A DNA stretch of 64,000 nt, from positions 1,883 through 65,882 of the forward strand of contig NZ_BMFY01000014.1 of NCBI RefSeq assembly GCF_014639315.1. Direction: 5' to 3'. This document shows positions 42,275 to 50,323 of the stretch, in pieces (the first letter of the stretch is position 1; every line of letters starts with the position of its first letter). The notes beneath the pieces are model-generated. The model was not told where the DNA came from and did not search any database. It worked only from the letters and a program-made list of their open reading frames with translations. A program made the position numbers and the translations under genes. This DNA is from Sediminivirga luteola. Its GTDB lineage: Bacteria; Actinomycetota; Actinomycetes; Actinomycetales; Brevibacteriaceae.

Positions 42275-43339
42275 CTGGACGCCGCTGGAACCGCCCGGCG
42301 CTACGGCGCGCTCGCGATCTGGCTCTCCGTGCTGGTGCCCGGCAGCGTGCTCGTGACGGCGGCCGGCATCGCCGCCGGCCCCGTGCCCATCCCGCTCTCC
42401 TCACTGACCCGGATCCTCGGCCACGAGCTGGGCTTCGGTCCCGCGGAGCTCGGCGCCGAGCTGGAATCCCACCGGAACATCGTGATGAGTACCCGCATCC
42501 CTCGCGTCCTGCTCGGCTTCGCCGTGGGCGCCGGACTGGCCCTCGCCGGCTGCGTGGTGCAGGTCCTGGTGCGCAATATCCTTGCCGAGCCCTATCTGCT
42601 GGGGATCTCCTCCGGCGCGACTGCCGGGGCCGCCGCATCGATCCTCTTCGGCTACGGTTCGGCGCTCGGGGTGTGGGGCCTGACCGGCAGCGCCTTCGCC
42701 GGGGCGATCGCCGCCATCGTGCTGGTCCTGGCGGTGTCCGGCATCGGCGGCACCGCGAACAGCACCAGGCTGATCCTCGCCGGTATCGCGGTGTCCTTCA
42801 TGCTCGCGGCGCTGACCAACTTCATGGTCTTCGCCTCTCAGGGGCAAAGCGGCGCGCGCTCCGTCCTGTTCTGGATGCTCGGCTCGTTGCAGCAGGCCCG
42901 CTGGGAGCAGCTGGCACCCACCTGGCTCACCGTGGTCCTGGCCGGTGCCGTGTTCTGGCTGTGGTCGCGCCGACTGGATGCGCTGGCCCTCGGCGACGAT
43001 GCCTCCCGTTCGCTCGGCATCGACGCCCCGGCTTTCCGCCGTCTCGCCTTCCTGCTGGTGGCTTTCCTGGTGGCCGTCGTGGTCTCCGTCTCCGGGAGCA
43101 TCGGATTCGTCGGTCTCGTGGTGCCGCATCTGGCCCGGCGGGCCGTCGGCGCCGTGCACCGGCTGGTGCTTCCGGTGAGCGCCCTCATGGGCGGTTCCCT
43201 GCTGGTGGCCGCCGATCTCGTCGCCCGGACGGCGTTCGCTCCCCGGGAGCTTCCGCTGGGCATCCTCACGGCGCTCCTGGGCACGCCGCTCCTGCTGATC
43301 CTCGTCCATCGATTCAACCGAAGGAGAAATGAGACATGA
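42275..43339 (+). CDS. FecCD-family metallophore ABC permease, apparent CTG start
   Basis: A 354-residue permease of the FecCD/BtuC family with about ten membrane helices. Family blocks are TRIPRVLLGFAVGAGLALAG, VQVLVRNILAEPYLLGISSGA, and IGFVGLVVPHLARRAVG near the end. No ATG, GTG or TTG lies in frame before the first helix. A strong GGAGGGAGG ribosome site (42259-42267) stands 7 nt before an in-frame CTG at 42275, which gives a normal N-terminus; the ATG at 42268 is in another frame. Either CTG initiates, or the sequence carries a frameshift after 42268. The permease moves metal-chelate complexes inward. Its stop overlaps the lipoprotein start by 4 bp. Confidence 0.88.
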   Translation: MDAAGTARRYGALAIWLSVLVPGSVLVTAAGIAAGPVPIPLSSLTRILGHELGFGPAELGAELESHRNIVMSTRIPRVLLGFAVGAGLALAGCVVQVLVRNILAEPYLLGISSGATAGAAASILFGYGSALGVWGLTGSAFAGAIAAIVLVLAVSGIGGTANSTRLILAGIAVSFMLAALTNFMVFASQGQSGARSVLFWMLGSLQQARWEQLAPTWLTVVLAGAVFWLWSRRLDALALGDDASRSLGIDAPAFRRLAFLLVAFLVAVVVSVSGSIGFVGLVVPHLARRAVGAVHRLVLPVSALMGGSLLVAADLVARTAFAPRELPLGILTALLGTPLLLILVHRFNRRRNET

Positions 43340-44322
43340 CACGACACGCGTGGCGCCTGGTGGCTCCTGCCGGAGCACTGCTGCTCGGGCTGGCCGGATG
43401 CGCCCCGGGCGCGGAGGCGGACTCCGCCGATGCGGGCCAGGGCTTCCCCCGGACGGTGGAGAACTGCGGGCGGGAGATCGTCCTGGAATCCGAGCCGGAG
43501 AACGTGCTGACCATCGGTTCCAGCGCCCTGAACTACCTCGCCGCGGCCGGGGCTGGAGACCGCATCGTGGCCCGTTCCGGGGAGTTCTACGTCGAGGAGC
43601 CGGACTGGGCCAGCGAGGCGGTGGCCGGAGCGGAGAACATCACGCCGGAAGATCCCGGAACCGAGCAGGTGCTCGGGACCGGCGCGGATCTGGTGGTGCA
43701 CTCCGGGCTGTTCGCCACGACCTACGAGGACCTTCAGGGCGCCGGCGTTCCCAGCCTCGTCACAGCCGGGGACTGCCTGCATGCCGGCGCGGACATCGGC
43801 GAGCCGCCGGTGGACTTCGGCACCATCAACCAGCAGATCCTCGAGTACGGCGATCTCTTCGGCACGCAGGAAGTGGCCGCGGCGAACGTCGAGGCCAATG
43901 AATCCGTGCTGGACGAGGCGACGGCCCAGGCGGCGGGCCTGCCCGAGCGGACCGCGGCCGCGCTGTACTACTTCGGCGACGGTGCCCCGCTGTCCGCGTA
44001 CGGCGGCATCGGCATCATCAACACCCAGTTCGAGATCACCAATCTGAGCAATGTCTTCGCCACGGAAGAGACCGACTTCTTCGACGTCAGCCGCGAATCC
44101 GTGCTGGACGCCGACCCCGATGTCCTCGTGGTGGTCTACGGCTTCAGCGGCGAGGACTTCGAGGAGGCCTCCGAGCGGCTGCTCGCCGAGCCCGGCTTCG
44201 AGGAACTCACCGCCGCACGCGAGGGTGCGCTGGTGGGCATGCGCAGCGACTCCACGGTGAACAATCCCGAGGCGTTCGCCGGGCTGGCCTCCCTGGCTGA
44301 GCAGCTCGCCGAGCTGGATTGA
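43336..44322 (+). CDS. Metallophore-binding lipoprotein (FepB/BtuF type)
   Basis: A 328-residue binding protein of ABC importer class III. A signal peptide ends in the lipobox LGLAGC near residue 20. The fold shows FPRTVENCGREIVLESEPENVLTIG, then GTGADLVVHSG and ADPDVLVVVYG, which match siderophore/cobalamin binding proteins, and a C-terminal NNPEAFAGLASLAEQL. It would capture a metal complex outside the cell and pass it to the FecCD-type permease. A GAAGGAGAAA ribosome site precedes the ATG. The natural ligand is inferred to be the metal-loaded peptide product of this locus. Confidence 0.88.
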   Translation: MTRHAWRLVAPAGALLLGLAGCAPGAEADSADAGQGFPRTVENCGREIVLESEPENVLTIGSSALNYLAAAGAGDRIVARSGEFYVEEPDWASEAVAGAENITPEDPGTEQVLGTGADLVVHSGLFATTYEDLQGAGVPSLVTAGDCLHAGADIGEPPVDFGTINQQILEYGDLFGTQEVAAANVEANESVLDEATAQAAGLPERTAAALYYFGDGAPLSAYGGIGIINTQFEITNLSNVFATEETDFFDVSRESVLDADPDVLVVVYGFSGEDFEEASERLLAEPGFEELTAAREGALVGMRSDSTVNNPEAFAGLASLAEQLAELD

Positions 44323-45149
44323 GCGCGGTGGCCGCAGACCACCGCGAACCTGACCGGTCCCAGGCCGGCGCCGCCGCTGATGGCGGCGCCGGCCTGCTGG
44401 CAGCGAAGGACCTCGACCTTGCCTTCGGCGGCACCCGCGTGCTGCGGGGGCTGACGCTCTCGCCTCAGCAGGGGCGCACCTTGGGCATTGTGGGCCCCAA
44501 CGGCAGCGGCAAATCCACTCTGCTGGGCTGTCTGTTCGGGGCGCTGCGTCCCGACGCCGGCGAGGTGCTGCTGGACGGGGAGCCCCTGCGCCGGTTCAGC
44601 CAGGCGGAGATCGCCCGGCGCCTCGCCGTCGTCACCCAGCAGCAGGGCGGCGACATCGACCTGACCGTGCAGGAGATGGTCCTGCTGGGGCGCAGTCCGT
44701 TCGTCTCCCCGTGGCGGGCCTACTCGGCCCGGGACCGCGCGCTGGCACAGGAGGCGATGGAGCATACCGGGGTGGCGCAGTTGCGGCACCGGTTGCTGGG
44801 AGAGCTGTCCGGCGGGGAACGGCAGCGAGCCCTCATCGCCCGCGCCCTCACGCAGCAGCCGCAGCTCATCCTGCTGGACGAACCGACCAACCACCTGGAC
44901 ATTCACTATCAGCACGCCATCATGACGCTCATCTCCGGCGCCAGGCACCGGTGCATCGTGGTCTGCCACGATCTGAACCTGGCGGCGCGGTACTGCGATG
45001 AGATCGTCGTCCTGCATCAGGGAGGGGTGATCGCGCAAGGCCCGCCGGACGCGGTGCTCCGGCGGGCGCTGATCGAGGAGGTGTACCGGGTCCGGGTACG
45101 CGAGCACCACGTGGACGGCGCGCTGCAGTTCTCCTTCCGGCTGCCCTGA
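44319..45149 (+). CDS. Metallophore ABC importer ATPase (FecE type)
   Basis: A 276-residue ATPase with Walker A VGPNGSGKST near residue 60, LSGGERQRALIARALTQQ and LILLDEPTNHLDIHYQ, the pattern of FecE/FepC/BtuD ATPases. It completes the permease-lipoprotein-ATPase importer. The frame begins at TTG 44319, overlapping the lipoprotein stop; GTG 44328 is an alternative start. The first 28 residues are a non-conserved Ala/Asp-rich stretch. It is the last gene of the plus-strand arm and converges on the YbaK-like gene. Confidence 0.9.
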   Translation: MSAVAADHREPDRSQAGAAADGGAGLLAAKDLDLAFGGTRVLRGLTLSPQQGRTLGIVGPNGSGKSTLLGCLFGALRPDAGEVLLDGEPLRRFSQAEIARRLAVVTQQQGGDIDLTVQEMVLLGRSPFVSPWRAYSARDRALAQEAMEHTGVAQLRHRLLGELSGGERQRALIARALTQQPQLILLDEPTNHLDIHYQHAIMTLISGARHRCIVVCHDLNLAARYCDEIVVLHQGGVIAQGPPDAVLRRALIEEVYRVRVREHHVDGALQFSFRLP

Positions 45150-45204
45150 ACCTTGAGCGAACCCGGGCCCGGAACGGCGGGGTCCGCGGGGGCTCACCGG
45201 CTGC

Positions 45205-45687
45205 TCAGGGCGCGACCTCGACCTCGGTGCCGTCCGTGAGCCGGACGAGTTCCTCATAGCTCAGCGGGAACATGCTGTCCACGGTCCCGGCGGCGGCCCA
45301 CAGCTGCGGGTAGCCCGACAGGGCCCGGTCCACGTAGGTCTCCACCGGCGCGGGGTGACCGCAGGGCGCCACGCCGCCGATGATCTGCCCGGTGGCTTTA
45401 AGGACCTGATCCGGGGTGGCCCGCTCGATCCTGGCGACGTCGATCACCTCCGCCAGGTGGGCGGTGTCCACGCGGTGCGCCCCGGACGTCATCACCAGGA
45501 TGGTCCGCCCTGCCCCGGAGCGCCCGATGGCCCGGAAGATCAGGCTGTTGGCGATCGCGCCCACATCGACGCCCAGATGCCCGGCCGCCGCCTTGGCGGT
45601 CGGGGCGCCGTGGTCCAGGAACCGGATCTCGATCTCCAGGCCCTTGACGGCGGCCGATTCCACGACGGCGATGTTGCGACGATGCAT
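45205..45687 (-). CDS. YbaK/EbsC-type aminoacyl-tRNA deacylase
   Basis: A 160-residue protein of the prolyl-tRNA editing (YbaK/ProX) family, which hydrolyses wrongly charged aminoacyl-tRNAs such as Cys-tRNA(Pro) or Ala-tRNA(Pro). It has GVDVGAIANSLIFRA, VMTSGAHRVDTAHLA, RATPDQVLKATGQIIGGVAPCGHP and the YVDRALSGYPQLWAAAGT core, all family hallmarks. ATG 45687 follows a GAGGGAACAGGG stretch; an upstream start at 45720 would add 11 residues without similarity. Confidence 0.88.
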   Translation of the reverse strand: MHRRNIAVVESAAVKGLEIEIRFLDHGAPTAKAAAGHLGVDVGAIANSLIFRAIGRSGAGRTILVMTSGAHRVDTAHLAEVIDVARIERATPDQVLKATGQIIGGVAPCGHPAPVETYVDRALSGYPQLWAAAGTVDSMFPLSYEELVRLTDGTEVEVAP

Positions 45688-45727
45688 GCCCTGTTCCCTC
45701 ACTCCCGCCTCTTCCCTCACGGGGTCT

Positions 45728-47893
45728 TCACTCTTCCTCGATCAGTCCGCGTTTCAGCAGTAGCGGCCGGACGATGGCCGGACGCCCGCGCAGCAGGGCG
45801 AAGGAGTCCTCCATGTCACGCGTGCCTCCCGGTGCCAGGACGGTGCTGCGGAACTGCTCACCGAGGTCCTGGTCCAGTCCGCCGCGCTCCGAGAACCACG
45901 CGGCGGTGTCGGCGGCCAGCACTTCGCTCCACAGATACGAGTAGTAGCCGGCCGGGTAGGAGCCGGTGAACACATGCCGGAAGTAGGCGCTGCGGTAGCG
46001 GGGCGGCACCACCGCGGCCGGGATCCCGGCGGAGTGGAAGACCTCCTGCTCGAAGGCCACCACGTCCTCGATCGTCTCACCCGGCTCCAGGGAGTGCCAG
46101 GTCAAGTCCAGGAGCACGGCGGCGGCGAACTCCAGGGTGCGCACTCCCTCGCCGAACCTGTGCGACTGGCGGATCCGGTCCAGCAACTCGGCGGGGATGC
46201 CGCTTTGCCGGACGCGGTCCCAGGCGTAGTTCGCCACGATCTCCGGGTCGAACTGCCACATCTCGTTCAGCTGTGAGGGGTACTCCACGGCGTCGCGCGG
46301 CACATTGGTGCCGGAACGGCTGGGGAAGGTGACATCGGAGAACAGGCCGTGCAGCACATGTCCGAACTCGTGGAACAGCGTCGTGACCTCGTCGACGCTC
46401 AGCGTGGCGGGCTGCCCCGGAGCGGGCTTGGTGATGTTGCAGGTCAGCGTGATGACCGGGCGCGTCCCGGTCAGGCGGCCCTGGTCGACGAGCTGGTCCA
46501 TCCAGGCTCCGCCGATCTTCTCCGGCCGGGCGAAGAAGTCCGCCAGCAGGAGCCCCAGTGGCGCGCCATCGGCGTCCGTCACCTCGTAGGCGCGGACGTC
46601 CGGGTGATAGAGCTCCAGATCGTCCCGTTCACGGAAGCCGATGCCGTACAGCCGGGAGGCGGCGTAGAGCACGCCGTCGGCGAAGACCGTCTCCAGCTCG
46701 AAGTACGGCGCCAGCTCGGCCGGGTCCAGGTGGAAGGTGCGCTGTTGGTAGGCGTGCAGGAGGAAGGTGACGTCCGCCGGATGCAGGTCCGGCGCGCCGC
46801 CCGGGTCCGCGTCCTGTTCCGGGTCCGGCTCGGCCGGGCCGGGGGGCTCGATCAGGCCCTCGGCGACGCCGAACTCCGCGAGGGTCCGCAGCTCACGTGC
46901 GGCCTTGCCGATCGCCGGCCCGAGCACCTGGGCGAGCAGGTCCCCGGCGGCCGCCGTGGTCTTGGCACAGGCGGCGTGCGTGGACAGGTCCGCGAAGCAG
47001 CCGAACCCCAGTTCTCCGGCCAGGTCGGCGCGGGCGGCGGTGAGCTCGGTGATGAGTGCCCGGGTGTCGTCCGGTCCGCCGTCGATGCCACGTCCCAGGG
47101 AGAGTTCCATCAGGCGGCGCCGGGTCTCCGGACGCGTGAGCGATGCCAGGGCCGGCTGCTGGCTGGTGTTGACCAGCGGCAGCCGCCATCGCCGCGCGGT
47201 CCCGGCGTCCGGCTCGCCGACGCTCTCCTCGGCCGCGGCGAGTTCCTCGGCGGAGAGTCCCTCCAACTCCGTGGCGTCGTCCGTGACGAGAGCGCGGGCA
47301 TGCTGCTGGCGCTGCACCGCGGCGCCGAAGGCGGCCTCCAGATCGGCGATGCGCACCCGGAGCTCGGCGACCCGGGCGCGGGCCTCCGGGTCCAGGGCGG
47401 CCCCGGCCAGCTCGAACTCCTGCAGGGTGTGGGCGTGCACGAAGGAGTCCGCCGGCGTCAGGTCCCCGGTGGGCACCGCCCGCAGCCGCGCGTAGAGAGC
47501 GGTGTCCAGGTAGACGGCGTTCTCATGGGCGGCGAGCCGGGGCGCCAGGCGCTTCCACATGTCCCGGACGTCGCTGCCGGCCAGGGCGGAGATCATCAGG
47601 CGGATGAGCGCCTGGAGGCGGCGCAGCGGCAGGCCGGACTCTTCGAACCGGACATCGGTGTTGGCGAAGGTGGGCGCCTCGCTGAGCGCGGTGAGACGGG
47701 AGATGGCTTCGAGCTGGTAGCCGGCGGCGTGCTCGAAGGCCGCCTCGATCCGTTCCGGCGTGACCGCCGAGAACCGTGGCAGGCCCGCCTCCTGGGGCCC
47801 CTCGCCGAGCAGGTCCGCATAGGCCGGATCGAGCCCGGGCACCTCCTGCGCGCCGATGACCGGGATGCGGTCGGTTCGCGGTTCTTCCGTCAC
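45728..47893 (-). CDS. M3 family zinc oligopeptidase (Dcp/PrlC-like)
   Basis: A 721-residue cytoplasmic metallopeptidase. The zinc motif HEFGH (H508-x3-H512) sits in TTLFHEFGHVLHGLFSDV, and the downstream Glu and YPSQLNEMWQFD, together with FTGSYPAGYYSYLWSEV, are typical of dipeptidyl carboxypeptidase and oligopeptidase A. It degrades short peptides, including signal-peptide fragments. The GTG at 47893 is supported by GAAGGAGACGAGAC upstream and overlaps the LysR stop by 4 bp, so both may be cotranscribed. Confidence 0.92.
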   Translation of the reverse strand: MTEEPRTDRIPVIGAQEVPGLDPAYADLLGEGPQEAGLPRFSAVTPERIEAAFEHAAGYQLEAISRLTALSEAPTFANTDVRFEESGLPLRRLQALIRLMISALAGSDVRDMWKRLAPRLAAHENAVYLDTALYARLRAVPTGDLTPADSFVHAHTLQEFELAGAALDPEARARVAELRVRIADLEAAFGAAVQRQQHARALVTDDATELEGLSAEELAAAEESVGEPDAGTARRWRLPLVNTSQQPALASLTRPETRRRLMELSLGRGIDGGPDDTRALITELTAARADLAGELGFGCFADLSTHAACAKTTAAAGDLLAQVLGPAIGKAARELRTLAEFGVAEGLIEPPGPAEPDPEQDADPGGAPDLHPADVTFLLHAYQQRTFHLDPAELAPYFELETVFADGVLYAASRLYGIGFRERDDLELYHPDVRAYEVTDADGAPLGLLLADFFARPEKIGGAWMDQLVDQGRLTGTRPVITLTCNITKPAPGQPATLSVDEVTTLFHEFGHVLHGLFSDVTFPSRSGTNVPRDAVEYPSQLNEMWQFDPEIVANYAWDRVRQSGIPAELLDRIRQSHRFGEGVRTLEFAAAVLLDLTWHSLEPGETIEDVVAFEQEVFHSAGIPAAVVPPRYRSAYFRHVFTGSYPAGYYSYLWSEVLAADTAAWFSERGGLDQDLGEQFRSTVLAPGGTRDMEDSFALLRGRPAIVRPLLLKRGLIEEE

Positions 47894-48873
47894 GTCTCGT
47901 CTCCTTCTGCGTCTCCGGGGCCGCTGGCGGCCCCGGTCAGGGCACCGGGGTGAGCGACGACGGTCGGGGAGGTGCCCAGGAACTCGCGGAAGAGCTGTAG
48001 CGCCGGGGTCGGCGCCGATGCCTGCCGGGTCGCCAGGCCGATGTCCCGGTGGGCGTCGGCTCCCGAGATCCTGGTCTGCACTATAGCCGCCGTCCCGGAC
48101 GCCGGTCCCCGGGCGGTCCGGGCGTCGTCGACGCGCGGCAGGATCGCCAGGCCCAGTCCCGCCGCCGCCAGGCCGCGCAGCGTGGCCAGATCCGAGCCCT
48201 CGAACGCGGTCGCGGGGCTGACGCCGGCCTGGGCGAAGAGCCGGTCCACCAGCCTCTGCATCTGGTGCCGTGCCGAGAGTCGGAGGAAGGGATGGCGCGC
48301 GGCGTCGCCCAGCGCGAGCCCGCCCTCGGCATCGCGGTGGGCCAGGACCGGATGGTCTCCGGTGCTGGCGATGACGAGTTCCTCGCGGATCAGCGGCTGC
48401 CAGGCGGTGCCCGCCGGCCGGGTCTCGTCGACGATGGTGAGTACGGCGTCCAGGTCGTCGCTCATGAGCATCTCGTGCAGGTCGGTCGCCGCGGACTGGT
48501 GCAGTCGGAACTCCACCTCCGGTGCCAGTGCGCGGAATCCGGTCAGCAGCGGCGGGACGAGCCAGGCGCCGAGGGAATGCAGGAAGCCCAGCCTGATGGT
48601 GCCGTGATGGGGGTCGTCCAGCGCGCGCAGCGCGGCCCGGCCCGCTTCGATGCCGCTCAGGGCGCCGCGGGCGTGCGGCAGGAAGGCGCGGCCGTGGGCG
48701 TTGAGCTTGAGCCGCCGGCCGTGCCGGGCGAAGAGGGGGCGTCCCAGTTCGCGTTCCAGCCGGGCGAGGCTGCGCGAGAGCGTGGGCTGCGGCAGTCCGA
48801 GTTCTGCGGCGGTGACGGTCATGTTCTCCGTTTCCGCCAGCCGCGCGAAGAGGTGCAACGCCGCGAGGTCCAT
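47890..48873 (-). CDS. LysR-family transcriptional regulator
   Basis: A 327-residue LysR protein. Residues 1-60 form the winged HTH (LAALHLFARLAETENMTVTA, then LPQPTLSRSLARLERELG), followed by a type 2 periplasmic-binding-protein effector domain with IRLGFLHSLGAWLVPPLL and VIASTGDHPVL. It reads away from an MFS gene, and the shared 106-bp gap contains a T-N11-A dyad, the usual layout of a LysR regulator and its target. E. coli YnfL/YnfM has the same regulator-transporter arrangement. Confidence 0.92.
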   Translation of the reverse strand: MDLAALHLFARLAETENMTVTAAELGLPQPTLSRSLARLERELGRPLFARHGRRLKLNAHGRAFLPHARGALSGIEAGRAALRALDDPHHGTIRLGFLHSLGAWLVPPLLTGFRALAPEVEFRLHQSAATDLHEMLMSDDLDAVLTIVDETRPAGTAWQPLIREELVIASTGDHPVLAHRDAEGGLALGDAARHPFLRLSARHQMQRLVDRLFAQAGVSPATAFEGSDLATLRGLAAAGLGLAILPRVDDARTARGPASGTAAIVQTRISGADAHRDIGLATRQASAPTPALQLFREFLGTSPTVVAHPGALTGAASGPGDAEGDET

Positions 48874-48908
48874 GCGGCGATTCTATCCGGCCTGCGGGCG
48901 TCTTATGC

Positions 48909-48923
48909 GTTGATCGAATCAAC
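48909..48923. promoter_or_regulatory. LysR-type T-N11-A operator
   Basis: GTTGAT-CGA-ATCAAC is a perfect 6-3-6 palindrome containing T-N11-A, in the gap between the divergent LysR and MFS genes. LysR regulators bind such sites and control both themselves and the neighbour. Confidence 0.65.
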
Positions 48924-48979
48924 ACCGGTCTTGCTGGTGCATTTCAGCTATCTGCCGCGCGGGAGCAGACTGGGAGATC

Positions 48980-50260
48980 ATGAGCCAGACGCACGGACCC
49001 GGGGGATTCGAGGGGTACCGTGCCGGCGAACCCGGAGCCACGCGGATCAGCGTCGCCCTCCTGCTGGCCGGACTGGCGACGTTCACGATGCTCTACAGCA
49101 CGCAGGCGCTGCTGCCGGCACTGGCGCGCACGCACGGCATCACGCCGGGCCAGTCGGCGCTCTCGGTGTCCCTGGCCACCGCCGGGCTGGGCATCGGCCT
49201 GCTGGTCGCCGCCCCGCTGGCCGAACGGCTCGGCCGCACCCCGCTGATCCACGGTTCCCTGTTCCTCTCCAGCGGGCTGGGCCTGGTGGCCGCAGTGGTG
49301 CCCAGCTGGGACGCCTTCCTGGTGCTGCGTCTGCTGCAGGGCTTCGTGATGGCCGGGCTTCCGGCCGTGGCGGCGGTCTACCTGCGGGAGGAGATGCACC
49401 GTGGCAGCGTCTCCCGGGCCACTGCCATCTACATCTTCGGCACCAGCACCGGCGGGCTGTCCGGACGGATCGTCTCCGCTGGCCTCCTGGAGCTGAGCGA
49501 GTGGACCGGGTTCCCCGACGCCAGCTGGGCCGATCTGGGGTGGATCACCCTGGCCGGAGAGCACTTCGCCCTGCTGGGCACCGCGGTGCTGAGCCTGGGC
49601 TGCGCGATCGTCTGCCGCCTGCTGCTGCCGGCCTCACGCCGGTTCGTCCCGCGGCCGGTGCCGGTGCGACGCCTGCCGGCGGACTTCGGACGCGTCTTCA
49701 CCGATCCGGTGCTGCTGGGCCTGTGCGCCATCTCCGCGCTCATGATGGGCGTCTTCGTCGGGACCTTCAACGCCCTGGGCTTCCGGCTGGAGGCGGCGCC
49801 CTATCTGCTGCCCATCGGCCTCATCGGCCTGATCTACCTGGCCTATCCCATCGCCGGGATGGTGGGGGTCAGGGCAGGGCGCATCGCCGATGCCCGCGGT
49901 CCCAGTGCCGTGATGACCGCCGGCGTGCTGGTGATGCTGATCGGCGTCGCCGTGGTGGCGGTGCCGTGGCTGCCGGGCATCCTGCTGGGCGTGGTGGTGC
50001 TGTGCTGCGGGTTCTTCACGGTCCATGCCATCGCCTCCGCATGGGTGCCCAACCGGGCCTCCGCGACCGGGCGGAGTCCCGCGCATGCCGCGTCGATGTA
50101 CGCCCTGTTCTACTACGCCGGCTCGAGCGTCAGCGGCAATCTGACGCCCCAGGTCTGGCAGGACGGCGGCTGGGGCGCGGTTCTGATGGTCACCGGTGGC
50201 CTGGTCGTGGCGGCCTTCGTGATCGCGGTGCTGCTGCGCCGGGGTGAACGGCGCCGATGA
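48980..50260 (+). CDS. MFS transporter, YnfM-like
   Basis: A 426-residue permease with about twelve membrane segments. MFS features are the FTMLYSTQALLPALARTHG first helix, the loop 2-3 motif AERLGRTPLIH, RLLQGFVMAGLPAVAAVYL and a second-half motif with GRIADARGPSAVMTAG. The opening is close to the YnfM/arabinose efflux group of the drug/H+ antiporters. The exported substrate is unknown. LysR-type control from the divergent gene is likely. Confidence 0.9.
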   Translation: MSQTHGPGGFEGYRAGEPGATRISVALLLAGLATFTMLYSTQALLPALARTHGITPGQSALSVSLATAGLGIGLLVAAPLAERLGRTPLIHGSLFLSSGLGLVAAVVPSWDAFLVLRLLQGFVMAGLPAVAAVYLREEMHRGSVSRATAIYIFGTSTGGLSGRIVSAGLLELSEWTGFPDASWADLGWITLAGEHFALLGTAVLSLGCAIVCRLLLPASRRFVPRPVPVRRLPADFGRVFTDPVLLGLCAISALMMGVFVGTFNALGFRLEAAPYLLPIGLIGLIYLAYPIAGMVGVRAGRIADARGPSAVMTAGVLVMLIGVAVVAVPWLPGILLGVVVLCCGFFTVHAIASAWVPNRASATGRSPAHAASMYALFYYAGSSVSGNLTPQVWQDGGWGAVLMVTGGLVVAAFVIAVLLRRGERRR

Positions 50261-50323
50261 TGCCATCCGGTGCGCTACGCTGCTCACGAAGCCTGTCCGC
50301 CCCGGTCCCTCAGGAGGTCCGCC

